Below, piece by piece: positions 1 through 7,328 of a stretch of 64,000 nucleotides of DNA. This DNA is from Sanguibacter keddieii. GTDB lineage: Bacteria; Actinomycetota; Actinomycetes; Actinomycetales; Actinomycetaceae. The DNA lies in contig NZ_JVOJ01000029.1 in assembly GCF_001064145.1 (NCBI RefSeq), positions 1-64,000 on the forward strand, read 5' to 3'. The position numbers and the translations under genes are program-made. Each line of letters opens with the position of its first letter. The stretch's first letter is position 1. Under the pieces are notes generated by a model that saw nothing but the letters and a program-made list of their open reading frames with translations, was not told the DNA's origin and searched no databases.

Positions 1-1385
1 GGGTTAAGGGTCAAAATGTGTGTCTGGCTCGGCGTGTCGCGGGGGTTAGATTTGGCCTTTTTGAATGCCGATTGAGTGGGTGTAGTCGGTGTCGATAGCG
101 TTGTCGTAGAGGGCTGGGCGTCCTGTTTCGTGGTCGGCTTGGTTCTCGGTTTGGGTCAGGGTGGATACTTTGGCGAGTTGGCCCTGGCCCCAGTCGGACT
201 GCCTGGCGATTCGTACTGGATCGTCAGGCAGTTCCGTTTTTAAGTAGAGCCACCAATCCAGCATGCGGCGTTGTCGTTCGCCTGATCTGCCGCGGTGGGT
301 TCTGGCGAGCAGTTTGAGCTGGGCGTTGATGCCGCCTTCTAAGCTGTTGGTGGTGGATTTGATCCGCTCGGGCGCAAGGACTCCTGCTGGCGGGTTGAGG
401 TAGACAAACAGCATCTCGGACCGCCAAAGATGGTTGAGGCTGTTGTAGGCCTTGCGCACGTTGTGGTGGGTCCACACGCGGGTCCATGCACCTGTTTTGG
501 GGTCTTTGATCATGGTTTTCTCGTTCATCCATTCCCGGTAGATCGTTGAAAACTCGTGCAGTTGCACACCCCACGCGGCGGCTTCATCCAGTGTGGTGAT
601 CCGGGTCAGTTTCAGCGCAAGTCGGTAGATGGTGCGCCCGGCATCGGTGCGTGGGTTGGTGGTGGTGTAGCGGCGGACCACGCGTTGGGCGTGGACGAGG
701 CAGCGTTGAATTTTCGTAGTCGGCCAGCACTTTTTGATTGCGCTGTATGCGCCTTGGCCGCCGTCGATGACGGCGATGAGTGGGGCTTCGATGCGTTCAA
801 GCAGCAGTTGGTAGTCGCGGGTGGTTTCGTGTTTGCACCAGTGCCAGGCGATCACGTGGTCGATGGTCGCCGCGACGATCAGGCAGCCACCGGCGGTGTA
901 GGTGCCATCGAGAAATACCTGGTCGTAGATCCGCTTGTGGTGGCCGGCGGTGGGGTCAGGCACATCAACGAGCCAGCACCACTTGAAGCGCCGCTTCATG
1001 GTGGCGCGGCTAACACCGTTTCGTTTGGCTAGGTCGTCGAGTGATATTGCGGTGGTGCAATGCTCGATGAACTGGGTGAACACTGCCGCGTTGGTGATGT
1101 CGTTTCGACGTTTGACGCTGGAGGCGCCGCATTGTTTGCAGCGCCATCTGGTGGTGCCTTTGCTGGTGGTGCCGTTGCGTTTCATTTCACCGCCGCAGTG
1201 GCAGCGTGGTTGGTTCTTCGACATTGCGACACCACACCACGCCGCGCATAGCACATCACGGCTGCCACACCGAGGATTTCCCGTCGGGGGCTAGATATAT
1301 GCTTCCGGAGCATATACTTTCCGGAAACCTACAGGTCAATCCGTGAAAATCCGCGATTCCGGACACACTTTTTGACCCTTAACCC
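1..1385 (-). mobile_element. IS256-group (IS1249-like) insertion sequence, complete
   Basis: The first 27 bases of the window and the inverted complement of bases 1359-1385 match except at two positions, giving terminal inverted repeats that begin GGGTTAAGGGTCAAAA. Between them lies one transposase gene on the minus strand, filling nearly all the element. The element is therefore about 1.39 kb and looks intact. The window begins exactly at the left repeat, so the left flank and the target-site duplication cannot be checked; the right flank starts GTTTTTTG. The group assignment rests on the transposase type (zinc-ribbon start, DDE core) and is from recall of IS1249, not from a search. Confidence 0.88.
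46..1224 (-). CDS. IS1249-like transposase
   Basis: DDE transposase of about 392 residues that would cut and join the ends of the flanking inverted repeats. The N-terminus carries a Cys-x-Cys / Cys-x-x-Cys zinc ribbon (C8, C10, C29, C32 counted from the ATG at 1224), followed by a helix-turn-helix-like stretch around residues 60-80. Candidate catalytic residues are D106 (in DGTYT), D154 (in IDGGQGAY) and E296 (in NSLEGG), the order and spacing expected for IS256-type enzymes. The frame runs open to an ATG at 1254, but MSKNQ at 1224 is the likelier start because it begins directly before the zinc ribbon; no clear ribosome binding site marks either. No internal stop or frameshift is visible, so the gene is probably active. 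Confidence 0.85.
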   Translation of the reverse strand: MSKNQPRCHCGGEMKRNGTTSKGTTRWRCKQCGASSVKRRNDITNAAVFTQFIEHCTTAISLDDLAKRNGVSRATMKRRFKWCWLVDVPDPTAGHHKRIYDQVFLDGTYTAGGCLIVAATIDHVIAWHWCKHETTRDYQLLLERIEAPLIAVIDGGQGAYSAIKKCWPTTKIQRCLVHAQRVVRRYTTTNPRTDAGRTIYRLALKLTRITTLDEAAAWGVQLHEFSTIYREWMNEKTMIKDPKTGAWTRVWTHHNVRKAYNSLNHLWRSEMLFVYLNPPAGVLAPERIKSTTNSLEGGINAQLKLLARTHRGRSGERQRRMLDWWLYLKTELPDDPVRIARQSDWGQGQLAKVSTLTQTENQADHETGRPALYDNAIDTDYTHSIGIQKGQI

Positions 1386-1832
1386 GTTTTTTGTATGCAC
1401 TGAACGGCACGGCTGTTGGCGCGCCGGGGAACGGTGGGGACCTCGGTCCCTGGTCGGCCAGAGCTGTTCGTTTGTAACCGAAATGTGATGCAAGATTTTT
1501 TTCTTTTATTTCGGCTGGTAAATTGCAGTTTTCCGCTAATCTCTCGTCGATTTATGCAGGCAGGAGGGCCGATGAGCGTTCAATGAATCGGTCACATGTC
1601 TTTCAATCGCTGCTGTAAACTCTTTCACAGGTCGAAGTCGTCAACGGGGATGATTTCGACCTGCTTATCTATGCGGCCACGGTGATGGTCATGCGTGGTC
1701 GCGGAGCATTCACTCGTCGTCCAGTGCACACACCGATAGACGCACGAGCCGCGCGATCTGCCCCGATACGCAGCACCGGCCTCGTCCATTGAAGAACGAG
1801 GCCGGTGAACGTGCGCACAGACGGTTAGTTTT
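1386..1832. other. Intergenic region without a convincing gene
   Basis: This stretch right of the IS has an AT-rich patch (about 1490-1550), unlike its neighbours. A strong AGGAGG motif (1562-1567) precedes an ATG at 1572 that opens only four codons and stops, overlapping an ATG at 1583 with eleven codons; neither resembles a known protein. A loose inverted repeat (CAGGTCGAA at 1628-1636 with its complement at 1655-1663) follows. I see no gene of normal length on either strand; the region could hold the remains of a gene or a leader. Confidence 0.5.
1774..1807. terminator. Probable terminator hairpin downstream of DUF421 gene
   Basis: A perfect 12-bp stem (1774-1785 with 1796-1807; arm CACCGGCCTCGT) and a 10-nt loop. 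It lies 25 bases beyond the TAA at 1833-1835 that ends the out-of-frame extension of the DUF421 gene, which supports that extension being the original gene end. There is no clean run of T after it. Confidence 0.55.
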
Positions 1833-1930
1833 TTACTGCGCGGGAGTCTCTCCGGTACCGCCCGGATCCACTGCGACGTCCTCCAGTGTCGGATTCGCAG
1901 TTTCCGGATTCTGGAACTCGGTCACTGTCG

Positions 1931-2626
1931 TCACCTCTGTGAGGGCCGGATCAGACACCGTCGCGCAGTTGTGTTGCCCGTCTGATCGACGATGTTGAGC
2001 CAATTCTCGGCGTCAAGTTCGACAACGAAGAGGTCTTCCAGTGCACCGGCGCCCGCCGATGAAAGCTCTGCGTACAACCACTCCTCGTCGCGATGTAGCA
2101 ACTTGAGGTTGTCGGTCACGATCTGCCCATTGGACACCAGGACGTAGTTGACGCCTCCTTCGCCCTTGCGGCGTACCGTCAGGGATCCGTTGGCTTCGCG
2201 TTGTACGAGGCTGATGTCGCTGAGCGAAAAAATGCCCATGCCGCGTAGCTCCGCGAGAAACTCGACGGGGTCGAGCTTGTGGTCCGTGTTGTCGAGCGCG
2301 TCCTGAGTAAATCGCCCGCCCTCGATGATCGTGTACGCCTTTCCCATCACGAGCGAGCGGGTCGACATGAACTTCGACGTCAGGTAGTTCAGGCCGGAGA
2401 TGATTCCAAAGGTGACGAGCAGGAAGCTGATGTACTCCGCGAACGAGATTGCGTGGTTGTAGATGACGCCGCCGATAATGCCACCGAGGATAAAGTTCCC
2501 GATAAAGTCGATCGGTGTCAGCTGGACCGTCTGCTGCTTGCCCGTGAGGCGCAGGTGGAGGACGATCAGGGTGATACCGATCAGGAGCTTAAAGACCGTC
2601 ATTTCGAAACCATGAAAATCGAACAT
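1931..2626 (-). CDS. DUF421 (YetF-like) membrane protein, probable C-terminal frameshift
   Basis: A 231-residue protein with two to three hydrophobic segments in the first 80 residues (roughly 8-25, 40-58, 62-82) followed by the soluble part typical of DUF421 (motif around SLVQREANGSLTVRRKGE). Family members are membrane proteins of unknown function. The last 15 or so residues turn arginine-rich and end at 1931, while the -1 frame from about 1990 stays open to a TAA at 1833 and encodes a Pro/Thr/Glu-rich tail of ordinary composition, ending just before a hairpin. The original gene was probably 1833-2626 and has suffered a small indel near 1985. No ribosome binding site is seen; TAGCAT lies six bases before the ATG, suggesting a leaderless mRNA. 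Confidence 0.8.
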   Translation of the reverse strand: MFDFHGFEMTVFKLLIGITLIVLHLRLTGKQQTVQLTPIDFIGNFILGGIIGGVIYNHAISFAEYISFLLVTFGIISGLNYLTSKFMSTRSLVMGKAYTIIEGGRFTQDALDNTDHKLDPVEFLAELRGMGIFSLSDISLVQREANGSLTVRRKGEGGVNYVLVSNGQIVTDNLKLLHRDEEWLYAELSSAGAGALEDLFVVELDAENWLNIVDQTGNTTARRCLIRPSQR

Positions 2627-2672
2627 GACGCCATGCTACCCGCAGGTGACAGGGCTGTACCCTGGAGTGTGA

Positions 2673-3185
2673 TCAGCTCGTCGGATCCGCGTCGATGGCT
2701 CCCTGAACATCGTTGAAGATCAGGTTGGAAATCTCGACCTGCACCGTCTCAACCTTCGGCACGTCGCGCAGCAGCAACGGGTCATCTGCGGAGGTCTGAA
2801 GGGCTAGCGTGCCGCAACCGAAGATCCGGTCGTCGAAATCCTTTTCGATCTGAATGTCGGAGATGCGGGTGAGCGGCAGATCGTGACCGGTGCGCTTGAT
2901 GATGCCGGACCGGGTGATGACCCGCTTGGTCGTCACCGTGTAGGTCGTCGTGATCCATTTGATCCAGGGAACAAGAATGAGCGGAATCGATAGGAGGAGC
3001 ACGGCGATCCAGATGGTCGGAAGCGCCCAGTAGCGCGCGTTCTCGGGAACGTAGAAAGAACCGACAGCCGCTGCGATAACGAGGATCGACTCCACGATGA
3101 TCGCGGGGAGCAGCTTCTTGATGTGGGTGTGCATGTGGCGGACGATGATCTCGTCCTGGCTGAGGAGCTTCTGTGACAATGCCAT
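2673..3185 (-). CDS. PH-domain (bPH2/DUF304-like) membrane protein
   Basis: A 170-residue protein with two adjacent membrane helices (about 26-46 and 52-75) followed by a bacterial PH-like domain; the segment YTVTTKRVITRSGIIKRTG is typical of bPH2/YdbT-type proteins. The topology predicts an N-terminal hairpin in the membrane and a cytoplasmic beta-rich domain. The function is unknown in this family. It lies 46 bp upstream of the DUF421 gene on the same strand, so two small membrane proteins of unknown role may be cotranscribed. The ATG at 3185 is the natural start; no strong ribosome binding site is seen. Confidence 0.8.
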   Translation of the reverse strand: MALSQKLLSQDEIIVRHMHTHIKKLLPAIIVESILVIAAAVGSFYVPENARYWALPTIWIAVLLLSIPLILVPWIKWITTTYTVTTKRVITRSGIIKRTGHDLPLTRISDIQIEKDFDDRIFGCGTLALQTSADDPLLLRDVPKVETVQVEISNLIFNDVQGAIDADPTS

Positions 3186-3244
3186 GGCACCATCATGCCA
3201 GATCTCGCGGGCGAGTGAGAACGACCGCTTCGACGGTCGGTGCT

Positions 3245-3880
3245 TTACCGAGGCCTGCGGTGCGTTCCGACGATATCGGTGTTCACGATGCCGATCGCCG
3301 CCATCAGCGCAAGCATCGTTGTGGGGCCCACGAAACGAAACCCCCGGCTCCTGAGGTCGGCCGCGAGGGCCACCGACTCCGGCAGCTGCGCGGGAACCTC
3401 GTCCAGCGAGCGAGGGCGTGGATCGTGGGCCGGGCGATACGACCAGACCAGTTCGCCCAGATGCGAAGGGCCGTCCGCCGTGTTGGGATTGTTTCTGATG
3501 ACAACCGTCGCGCGAGCGTTAGCGATCGCAGCCTCGATCTTGCGGCGGTTACGAATGATCCCGGGTGCGCTCACGAGACGATCGACGTCGTCGGTCGTGA
3601 AGGCGGCGACGCGGTCGGGAATAAAACCCTCAAAGGCCTCCCGAAAAGCCTCGCGTTTTACCAGGACAGTGCGCCAGGAGAGGCCAGCCTGGAATCCCTC
3701 CAACACGAGGCGTTCGAAGACGCCCGCCTCGTCATGGATCGGCAAGCCCCATTCGGTGTCGTAGTAGCTGCGTAACAGCTCGTCATGGGAGGCCCACGTG
3801 GGCCGGACGAGTCCGTCGTCGCTCGCGGTGAGGCCCGAGGCTAGTGATGGAACTGCGGATTGGGTGAGTGTTGTGTCCAT
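3245..3880 (-). CDS. tag: DNA-3-methyladenine glycosylase I, lacking the zinc ligands
   Basis: Base-excision repair glycosylase that removes 3-methyladenine from alkylated DNA; 211 residues from the ATG at 3880 (an in-frame upstream ATG at 4027 would add a poorly conserved 49-residue leader). The family core is clear: YDTEWGLP, LEGFQAGLSW with the catalytic-pocket Glu and Trp, GIIRNRRKIEAAI, and SRGFRFVGPTT. Compared with E. coli Tag, all four zinc-snap residues are changed: Cys4 is P27, His17 is Y40 (YYDTEW), His175 and Cys179 are both Thr near the C-terminus (VNTDIVGT). The enzyme must hold its termini together without zinc, or belongs to a zinc-free subgroup. It stands alone between Der and the PH protein. 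Confidence 0.9.
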   Translation of the reverse strand: MDTTLTQSAVPSLASGLTASDDGLVRPTWASHDELLRSYYDTEWGLPIHDEAGVFERLVLEGFQAGLSWRTVLVKREAFREAFEGFIPDRVAAFTTDDVDRLVSAPGIIRNRRKIEAAIANARATVVIRNNPNTADGPSHLGELVWSYRPAHDPRPRSLDEVPAQLPESVALAADLRSRGFRFVGPTTMLALMAAIGIVNTDIVGTHRRPR

Positions 3881-3997
3881 ACGTCGATCCTGCGTGACCG
3901 GCGTCCAACGGTCAAGCGACAACATCGAGGCCTGTGGATAACGGCACCGGGCGACACGACCCTGTGGAAACACGCCGGGGGAGTGGCAGGTATGGGT

Positions 3998-4027
3998 GTG
4001 GCCCGCCTCCCCGGGGAAGCGGGCCAC
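3998..4027 (-). terminator. Hairpin downstream of der
   Basis: A 9-bp GC-rich stem (GTGGCCCGC at 3998-4006 with 4019-4027) lies 16 bases after the der stop codon. There is no T-run, so it is a probable but not classic terminator. Confidence 0.5.
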
Positions 4028-4043
4028 TCAGGTCGCAGTGTCC

Positions 4044-5597
4044 TTACCTGCGTCGCTTCTCACGGACACGCACCGACATCTGAATCGGCGTGCCTGCGAA
4101 GCCGAAGGTTTCGCGCAGGCGGCGTTCGATGAAGCGGCGATATCCGGGATCAAGGAAGCCCGTCGTGAAGAGCACGAAGCGCGGGGGCTTGCTCGAGGCC
4201 TGGGTGCCAAAGAGAATACGGGGCTGCTTACCGCCACGCAGCGGGTGGGGGTGCGCGGCAACGAGCTGGCCGAGGAAGGCGTTGAGCTGTCCGGTCGGGA
4301 TGCGCGTCTCCCAGCCTTCGAGCGCAGTGTCGAGGGCACGCACGATGCGGTTGACGTGCCAGCCGGTCTTCGCGGCCAGGTTGATGCGCGGCGCCCACTG
4401 GATCTGAACCAGCTCCCGCTCGAGCTCGTTCTTGATCTCCTTCTGGCGGTCCTCGTCAACGAGGTCCCACTTGTTGGTGACGACGACGAGCGCGCGGCCC
4501 GCGTCGATGACCTGCTGGACGACACGCACGTCCTGCTCGGTCAGCGGCGTCGAGCCGTCGATGAGGACGAGGGCGACCTCGGCCTTCTCGATCGCGGCCT
4601 GGGTACGGATGGAAGCGTAGTAGTCGGCGCCCGTCGTCCGGTGCATCTTGCGGCGGATACCCGCGGTGTCGACGAACCACCACGAGCGATCGTCGAGCTC
4701 GATGAGCTCATCGACGGGGTCGCGCGTGGTACCGGCGAGCTCATTGACGACGACGCGCTCGCCCCCGGCAAGCGCATTGAGCAGGGACGATTTCCCGACG
4801 TTGGGGCGGCCGACGAGGGCGACGCGACGCGGTCCGCCCGACGGCAGGGCCGAGGCGACGGCCGACTCGGTTGGCAGGACCTCCATGACGACGTCCAGGA
4901 GATCACCGGTTCCACGTCCATGCAGGGCGGAAATGGGGTAGGGCTCGCCCAGGCCAAGGCTCCACAGGTAGGCGGCGTCGGCCTCCTGCAGGGGAGAGTC
5001 CACCTTGTTAGCGGCCAGGATGATCGGCTTGTTCTTGGCGCGCAGCATCTCCACGATGCGCTCGTCCGAGGCCGTGACGCCGACGGTCGCATCCAGGACG
5101 AGGACGACAGCGTCAGCGAGGTCGACGGCGATCTCGGCCTGCTCGGCGACGGAGCGATCCAGTCCCTTGACGTCGATTTCCCAGCCGCCCGTGTCGACGA
5201 GCGTGAAGTCGCGACCTGCCCATTCGGCGGGGTACGAGACACGGTCGCGGGTCACGCCCGGCGTGTCCTGCACGACGGCCTCGCGGCGACCAAGAATGCG
5301 GTTGACCAGCGTGGACTTGCCGACATTCGGACGGCCGACGACTGCAAGAACGGGCAGGCCGGCTGCGAAATCGTCAGAGTCCGCGAGCGCAGACTCGCCA
5401 GCCAGGAGCGCCAGGTCCTCCTCGTCCAGGTCGAATTGGTCGAGGTTGGCGCGCATGAGACGGGCGTGAGCCTCGGTCTCCGTCTCGCTGAGGTCGATCG
5501 AGTCGGGCGAGGCCACCTCCGCGTCGGCGATGTAGTTCTCGGCAGCGTCCGCGTCGAATGCTGCGGCCGCGTCGGGCTGGTTGTCAAAGTCATTCAC
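4044..5597 (-). CDS. der: Ribosome-assembly GTPase Der (EngA)
   Basis: Tandem-GTPase protein needed for 50S subunit maturation, acting in the cytoplasm. Two complete G domains are visible: the first with [26 protein letters not shown] and NKVD; the second with [27 protein letters not shown] and NKWD; a KH-like domain closes the protein (ending near [23 protein letters not shown]). The 517 residues exceed the usual 440-490 because of an acidic N-terminal extension of about 80 residues, common in actinobacteria. In many actinobacteria cmk lies directly upstream of or is fused to der; here the upstream gene is murE instead, separated by a terminator hairpin. Confidence 0.96.
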   Translation of the reverse strand: MNDFDNQPDAAAAFDADAAENYIADAEVASPDSIDLSETETEAHARLMRANLDQFDLDEEDLALLAGESALADSDDFAAGLPVLAVVGRPNVGKSTLVNRILGRREAVVQDTPGVTRDRVSYPAEWAGRDFTLVDTGGWEIDVKGLDRSVAEQAEIAVDLADAVVLVLDATVGVTASDERIVEMLRAKNKPIILAANKVDSPLQEADAAYLWSLGLGEPYPISALHGRGTGDLLDVVMEVLPTESAVASALPSGGPRRVALVGRPNVGKSSLLNALAGGERVVVNELAGTTRDPVDELIELDDRSWWFVDTAGIRRKMHRTTGADYYASIRTQAAIEKAEVALVLIDGSTPLTEQDVRVVQQVIDAGRALVVVTNKWDLVDEDRQKEIKNELERELVQIQWAPRINLAAKTGWHVNRIVRALDTALEGWETRIPTGQLNAFLGQLVAAHPHPLRGGKQPRILFGTQASSKPPRFVLFTTGFLDPGYRRFIERRLRETFGFAGTPIQMSVRVREKRRR

Positions 5598-5614
5598 CCG
5601 CTCAGTCTACGGCG

Positions 5615-5657
5615 TGGCGCGCCGTGAAGGCCCGATGGGGGCCCTCGCGGCGCGCCA
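5615..5657 (-). terminator. Terminator hairpin between murE and der
   Basis: A near-perfect long stem: 5615-5633 pairs with 5639-5657 (outer arm TGGCGCGCC) around a short loop. It begins 19 bases past the murE stop and ends before the der start codon, so the two same-strand genes are probably separate transcription units. Confidence 0.65.
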
Positions 5658-5676
5658 GTTCACAGCTTCGCGCTGT

Positions 5677-7257
5677 TTATTCGTGCGCGCGCACGTCGCC
5701 GGCGAGGACTTCGGCGGCGACGGGCACGTCATTGTAGCGGTGGTGGATCCCCTGGATTTCCTGGTACCACTCGGCACCCTTACCCGTGATGATGACAGTG
5801 TCGCCGGGCTCGGCTGCCAGGATCGCGCGTCGTACCGCGTCGCGGCGGCAGGTCGTCACCTCGGTGACGTCTTCCATCCCCGGACGCACGGAGGCGATGC
5901 CGCGCAGCAGGTAGTCGCGGATTTCTTGAGGGTCCTCGGTGCGCGGATTCTCGTCCGTCACCCACAGCACGTCGGCTTCGCGTGCAGCAATCTCGGCGAG
6001 GTGTTCGCGCTTGGTCGCATCGCGGTCGCCGTCCGTCCCGAAGACAATGACGACGCGGCCGGGGGTGAGCTCGCGGGTCGAGCGCAGAGTCCATTCGAGG
6101 GCCTCTGGCGTGTGCGCGTAGTCGACGATGACGAGCGGCTGACCGCCGGGCGTCGGGTTGACCTTTTCCATGCGTCCCGGAATCTGGGGAGCATCCTCGA
6201 TCGCCGAAATCACATCCGCGAGGTCGATGCCGAGGCTCACGGCGCTGACGATCGCGACGGCGGTGTTCTGAATATTGACCTCACCCAGGATCGGCATGGC
6301 AACGCGGTGGCCCGTGCCACTGGGGTCAATCAGGGTGAACACCGTACGCCCGATTGCCTTGTCGGCGGTCACGTCGCGGACTTGCCAGTCGGCGGCCTCC
6401 TCGGTCAGCGCGGACACCGTCGTGACCGGTACAGTCGCCTGCTGCGCCAGACGGCGACCCCATTCGTCATCCACGCACACGACGCCGTGGCGGGAATGCT
6501 CGGGGGTGAACAACAGGGCCTTCGCCTGGAAGTAGTTCTCCATGTCGCCGTAATAGTCGAGGTGGTCGTGCTGCAGGTTCGTAAACGCGGCAACGTCGAA
6601 GACGATGCCGTCGACGCGGTGCAAGGAGAGCGCGTGCGCAGATAGCTCGATAACGCCCGCGCCGCACTCGTACTGCTCGGTGGCCGCAAGGATGCGCGCG
6701 ATGACGGGAGCCTCGGCGGTCGTGCGCACGGCCTCGAACGAAATGGGGCCGACGTGCGTCTCCACGGTGCCGCACAGTGACGCGTTCGGGAATCGCGACG
6801 CGATGGCGGCGCGCATCAGGTACGAGGTCGTCGTCTTCCCGTTCGTGCCGGTCACGGCCATCGTTGTGAGGCGGGTGGAGGGGGATGCGTAGACGTTCGC
6901 GCACAGCTGCGGAACGATGGCGCGCGGGTCGGCCACCTGGACGACGGGCACGCCCAGGCCTCGTTCGAAAGCCTGGGTGCGGCCCTCCTCGTCGGTGAGG
7001 ACGATACTCGCCCCGGCCTCGACCGCCGCGTGCGCGAAACGGATGCCGTGCTGCTTCAGGCCCGGGATTGCGACGAACAACCACTCGGCCTCGCAGTCGT
7101 CGGACGACACGGTGACACCGCGAAGGCTGAGGGGGGACTCGGCAATCTGTGCAAGCGAGCCGTCGGCACCGTAGAACCCCTGGATGTCCAGGCCTTCGAG
7201 GGCAGTCGTCAACGAAACCGGCGCGATCGTGGGACGAATATCAGTCACTGAAGTCAT
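5677..7257 (-). CDS. murE: UDP-N-acetylmuramoyl tripeptide synthetase MurE
   Basis: Cytoplasmic ligase adding the third residue of the peptidoglycan stem peptide to UDP-MurNAc-dipeptide using ATP. Visible are the N-terminal substrate domain, the ATP loop TGTNGKTTTSYL, the central domain, and the C-terminal ligase domain with DYAHTPEALE. The motif that contacts the added amino acid reads ENPR (residues about 436-439), where meso-diaminopimelate enzymes have DNPR; the Arg is kept but Asp is Glu. The substrate cannot be read from this alone. The start at 7257 gives 526 residues; further upstream starts would run into the pepN promoter. It is isolated from other division/cell-wall genes here. There is no ribosome binding site, and TACAGT lies six bases before the ATG. 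Confidence 0.92.
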   Translation of the reverse strand: MTSVTDIRPTIAPVSLTTALEGLDIQGFYGADGSLAQIAESPLSLRGVTVSSDDCEAEWLFVAIPGLKQHGIRFAHAAVEAGASIVLTDEEGRTQAFERGLGVPVVQVADPRAIVPQLCANVYASPSTRLTTMAVTGTNGKTTTSYLMRAAIASRFPNASLCGTVETHVGPISFEAVRTTAEAPVIARILAATEQYECGAGVIELSAHALSLHRVDGIVFDVAAFTNLQHDHLDYYGDMENYFQAKALLFTPEHSRHGVVCVDDEWGRRLAQQATVPVTTVSALTEEAADWQVRDVTADKAIGRTVFTLIDPSGTGHRVAMPILGEVNIQNTAVAIVSAVSLGIDLADVISAIEDAPQIPGRMEKVNPTPGGQPLVIVDYAHTPEALEWTLRSTRELTPGRVVIVFGTDGDRDATKREHLAEIAAREADVLWVTDENPRTEDPQEIRDYLLRGIASVRPGMEDVTEVTTCRRDAVRRAILAAEPGDTVIITGKGAEWYQEIQGIHHRYNDVPVAAEVLAGDVRAHE

Positions 7258-7328
7258 GGGTCTACTGTAGTTCGTCGCGATGGCGGCGCGCACCACACAT
7301 ACCGATGGTGACACAGTAGGATAGGGGC
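7258..7328. promoter_or_regulatory. Divergent murE/pepN promoters, probably leaderless
   Basis: The 71-bp gap must contain both promoters. Reading left, TACAGT (7264-7269, complement) lies six bases before the murE ATG; reading right, TAGGAT (7317-7322) lies six bases before the pepN ATG. Both fit the actinobacterial -10 consensus TANNNT, and that spacing would place the first transcribed base at or next to the start codon. No clear -35 boxes or Shine-Dalgarno sequences are seen. Confidence 0.5.

Noticed and set aside
1789-1998. Plus-strand open frame of 69 codons near the DUF421 gene
   Set aside because: The minus-strand frame there has a more natural composition and continues DUF421, so this is a shadow.
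3996-5627. Long open frame (543 codons) on the plus strand opposite der
   Set aside because: It mirrors der on the other strand; high-GC codon use opens the antisense frame, and the translation lacks any recognisable domain.
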